DNA of 16,400 nt from Thermoplasmata archaeon. GTDB lineage: Archaea; Thermoplasmatota; Thermoplasmata; Thermoplasmatales; Thermoplasmataceae. The stretch covers positions 1 to 16,400 of the forward strand of contig JAKAYK010000015.1 in the NCBI GenBank assembly GCA_021826765.1. Reading direction: 5' to 3'. The position numbers were made by a program, and so were the translations under genes. Position 1 is the stretch's first letter. Every line of letters begins with the position of its first letter. Below the pieces are notes generated by a model. The model had not been told where the DNA came from. It searched no databases and was given only the letters and a program-made list of their open reading frames with translations. This document shows positions 14,473-16,400 of the stretch, one piece after another.

Positions 14473-15530
14473 TTTATCCTGAGTCTTTCCACTTCAAGAG
14501 CATCCCATGTTGGATACTCCTCCACTTCATACAGTTCATACTGAACTTTTCCCTTGAGACCCTCCACGAGCCATGGAGCAATTTCAACTCTTCTTTTTGC
14601 ACTGTTTACCTGCATCATGGATTCAGGAACACCAATGGATGTTAAGCTTGCCATTATTTCTTCAGCCTTTCCACCCTCAATTATTCCTTTTATGATGGTT
14701 CCATCCTTTGTTATGACATCTATGTCCCTTGCAACATTCTTTGCCCTTCTCTTGAGCCTGTTCTTCAGCTGCACAGAATCCTTGAATGAAGCGGAACAGT
14801 AATGCACAGTAAAATCAGGATTATCCTTCACCATTTTTATCGCCAGTTCCTGGCTGCCCTTTGTGCCAGATTCAACGTCATTCTTTACACTGTAGTCATG
14901 TCCAAGAAGATTTCCAAAATTTGTCTCTGAAAATTCCAGTTCATTAAGATTTATGAAATCAAGTTCCATCCGTCTGCTGAAGTCTATCAGGTTCTTCATG
15001 TCCTCTGTTCTTCCCGGAAGGCTTGGAACTTCTATACCTACGTTCATGCCTGAGTCTCTTGCCCATTTAATTCTGTCCCTGAATATGGACCTGTCCATGT
15101 GGCTCCAGATCTCCTCAGGAGGGTGAAATCTGATCTCGTCAAGTCCAGCTCTCGCAACTGACTCAATTCCTTCCTTTGAACCGCTTATAGAATAGAGGTG
15201 GATGTGATGTTTTTCTCCGAAGTTGTCCTTCAAAGCGCGAATATAATCTGAAGTCCTCTCATAAAATTTCAATGGATCTCCACCAGTGATTCCTGTGCCG
15301 GTGGCCTGGATCATGTTTGCCTCAAAAATTGCATCCCTGAATCCGCTTATTGGCATCTCATCTGCATACATCACATCTTTCATCTTTTTCTGTTCTGATA
15401 TGGGGCAGTAGAAACATTTTGCATCGCATATGCCTGATATAAAAAGAACCATCTTTGCACCTTTGGCGCACATGGTGCATCCGGTTGGTAATGTTCCTGT
15501 ATAGGCAGACCTTCCTGGCAGGGATTTCAT
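14469..15530 (-). CDS. Radical SAM protein, COG2108 type
   Basis: A 353-residue radical SAM enzyme. The cluster motif is C35-DAK-C39-FY-C42 (C-x3-C-x2-C), in GICDAKCFYCPIS, and a GGDP form of the SAM-binding GGE motif lies at 83-86 (TGTGITGGDPL). Upstream, GCTMC gives an additional Cys18-x2-Cys21 pair, and a later Cys245 sits in VHYCSASFKD. This arrangement (GCxxCxxGxKxVLFxxGxCxxxCxYCP) matches what I recall of the archaeal COG2108 family, related to pyruvate-formate-lyase-activating enzymes and of unknown function. The barrel runs to about 245 and a further domain (about 265-350, with VEIAPWLVEGL) follows. It probably forms a substrate radical with [4Fe-4S] and SAM in the cytosol. The ATG at 15530 lies 21-28 bp after a TATA box, so it has its own leaderless promoter rather than being part of the purB run. 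Its stop overlaps the convergent pilin stop. Confidence 0.82.
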   Translation of the reverse strand: MKSLPGRSAYTGTLPTGCTMCAKGAKMVLFISGICDAKCFYCPISEQKKMKDVMYADEMPISGFRDAIFEANMIQATGTGITGGDPLKFYERTSDYIRALKDNFGEKHHIHLYSISGSKEGIESVARAGLDEIRFHPPEEIWSHMDRSIFRDRIKWARDSGMNVGIEVPSLPGRTEDMKNLIDFSRRMELDFINLNELEFSETNFGNLLGHDYSVKNDVESGTKGSQELAIKMVKDNPDFTVHYCSASFKDSVQLKNRLKRRAKNVARDIDVITKDGTIIKGIIEGGKAEEIMASLTSIGVPESMMQVNSAKRRVEIAPWLVEGLKGKVQYELYEVEEYPTWDALEVERLRIN

Positions 15531-15550
15531 TGAACTGTTATTATATGAGA

Positions 15551-15558
15551 ATATTTAA
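15551..15558 (-). promoter_or_regulatory. TATA box for the radical SAM gene
   Basis: TTAAATAT on the minus strand at about -28 to -21 relative to the ATG at 15530, in the 41-bp gap after the winged-helix gene. It suggests separate control of the radical SAM gene. Confidence 0.5.
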
Positions 15559-15571
15559 GGAGTCTGTATTT

Positions 15572-16150
15572 CTAAAGGTCCTCAAGTGTCTTCTGGTCAT
15601 TGTCCCTGAGTTCCTCTATGAACTTCAGATCGTAGTGAGAAATGCATATATCCCTGAGTACTTTCATTATCCTGTCCTGATCCTTCATATCTGATGGCTC
15701 GATGATTCTCTCAGTTTCACTGATATTTATCCCCATCATGGCCATTTTGTCCATATATTCAGATTTCTTGCCTGTATTGGCCTGCCTGTAGTTTATTGGC
15801 AGATCAGTTCCGCACAGTTCAATTTCTCTTATGAAAATGGCCCTGTTGAAGATGTAATTAAGTGTCATGAGGCAGATATCCCCATTCTTTTCAGGAAACA
15901 TATTGCGGATGGAACGCCCAATGGATGCGTATGCATTGTTCACACGGCCTTCGTTTATTGAATAGACCTTCGCAGGCCTTATATCCTTGAATTTTAGGTG
16001 TCCTAAATCGACCATCGCCGTAAGATACCCTGAAAGAGTCAGCCTGTGTGTCTGTATTCCTATCCTGTCAAGTTTCTCCTTGATTCCAGAAATGGAGAGT
16101 TCACCATCCTTAAGTATTGCAAGTATGTTTTTTGATACACCGTCCATCAT
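15572..16150 (-). CDS. Winged-helix domain protein, possible regulator
   Basis: A 192-residue protein with an N-terminal winged-helix-like domain (about 7-66: ILAILKDGELSISGIKEKL, then RLTLSGYLTAMVDLGHLKF as the probable recognition helix, and a wing ending in KVYSIN). The C-terminal part (about 90-190) is helical and unassigned, with Cys93 and Cys113; it may bind a ligand or dimerise. The start ATG at 16150 overlaps the purB stop (ATGA), so the two are cotranslated; a second ATG follows at once at 16147. The coupling suggests a link to purine metabolism, but the target is unknown. It may bind DNA as a transcription factor; a role in RNA or protein binding is not excluded. Confidence 0.7.
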   Translation of the reverse strand: MMDGVSKNILAILKDGELSISGIKEKLDRIGIQTHRLTLSGYLTAMVDLGHLKFKDIRPAKVYSINEGRVNNAYASIGRSIRNMFPEKNGDICLMTLNYIFNRAIFIREIELCGTDLPINYRQANTGKKSEYMDKMAMMGINISETERIIEPSDMKDQDRIMKVLRDICISHYDLKFIEELRDNDQKTLEDL

Positions 16151-16400
16151 AAATTATCCCTTCTCAATAATTTGGTTCTTCCTATGGTTTCCATGCATAT
16201 TTCATGTGATGATCCTGTGAAGTTGTGTGGATCCAGTATGTTATCCATCTCTTCCTTTGTGAAATATTTCCCGAATGGGCTCTTCTCCAGAATGCTTCTC
16301 AACTTATCCTTTCCAGAGTAAAAGTCCATGGATATTTCCCTTATAATCTCATGGGATTCCTGCCTGTCCACTTTTTTCAATGCAAGTTCAATGGTGAGCC
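16147..16400 (-). CDS. purB: Adenylosuccinate lyase, 3' end (partial)
   Basis: Only the last 83 or so residues are in the window; the gene continues beyond the right edge, with an open frame through 16400. The visible part carries KKVDRQESHEIIREIS and LDPHNFTGSSHEICMETIG, matching the C-terminal helical domain of archaeal adenylosuccinate lyases (R-x-E-A-H-E and DPxNYxG-x-x-x-E-I). The enzyme removes fumarate from SAICAR and from adenylosuccinate in purine synthesis. The catalytic residues lie outside the window, so intactness cannot be judged. Other members of the fumarase/aspartase superfamily are possible, but the C-terminal motif favours PurB. Its stop overlaps the winged-helix gene start by four bases. 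Confidence 0.75.
   Translation of the reverse strand, partial: LTIELALKKVDRQESHEIIREISMDFYSGKDKLRSILEKSPFGKYFTKEEMDNILDPHNFTGSSHEICMETIGRTKLLRRDNL

Overview
The window most probably comes from a Thermoplasmatales archaeon (the Thermoplasma/Ferroplasma/Cuniculiplasma type of thermoacidophilic euryarchaeon). The reasons are the AT-rich sequence with many ATA, AGA and AGG codons; an archaeal-type asparaginyl-tRNA synthetase; a short transaldolase beside a split transketolase; an archaeal FtsZ; an archaeal type IV pilin; and promoters that place a TATA box about 25 bp before the start codon, as expected for leaderless mRNAs. No insertion sequence, CRISPR array, rRNA or tRNA gene was recognised, and no gene-free stretch exceeds 300 bp.

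Layout. 5-2431 (minus): an unrecognised gene, a DUF309 gene and asnS in a tight head-to-tail run; asnS also appears to have its own TATA box inside the end of the DUF309 gene. 2543-3463 (plus): an unrecognised cytosolic protein. 3464-5289 (minus): a malic enzyme followed by a translationally coupled GNAT acetyltransferase. 5339-6289 (plus): a two-part GNAT protein that shares a palindromic TATA element with the malic enzyme. 6276-7223 (minus): a membrane lipid/polyprenol kinase of the SEC59/phytol kinase type. 7291-7794 (minus): a third GNAT. 7911-10376 (minus): an operon of transketolase N-half, transketolase C-half and transaldolase. 10474-11541 (minus): ftsZ. 11670-13274 (minus): a fatty-acyl-CoA synthetase. 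13447-14472 (plus): a sequon-rich secreted pilin-like protein. 14469-15530 (minus): a radical SAM protein of the COG2108 type. 15572-16400 (minus): a winged-helix protein coupled to the 3' end of purB, which runs off the right edge.

How the genes fit together. The transketolase/transaldolase operon encodes the core of the non-oxidative pentose phosphate pathway, supplying ribose-5-phosphate and erythrose-4-phosphate; purB at the right end uses the same ribose supply. The malic enzyme and the acyl-CoA synthetase are central carbon genes, and the SEC59-like kinase probably serves isoprenoid lipid or lipid-carrier metabolism. FtsZ and asnS are housekeeping.

Expression signals show a pattern: several first or solitary genes (asnS, malic enzyme, two-part GNAT, lipid kinase, ftsZ, acyl-CoA synthetase, pilin, radical SAM) have a TATA box 24-27 bp before the likely start codon and no Shine-Dalgarno sequence, whereas internal operon genes (the GNAT after malic enzyme, transketolase C-half, transaldolase) have clear Shine-Dalgarno sequences and overlap the preceding gene. 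I see no obvious defence system or mobile island. The least explained parts are the COG2108 radical SAM protein, the purB-coupled regulator, the unknown-DUF309-asnS run and the 306-aa orphan.
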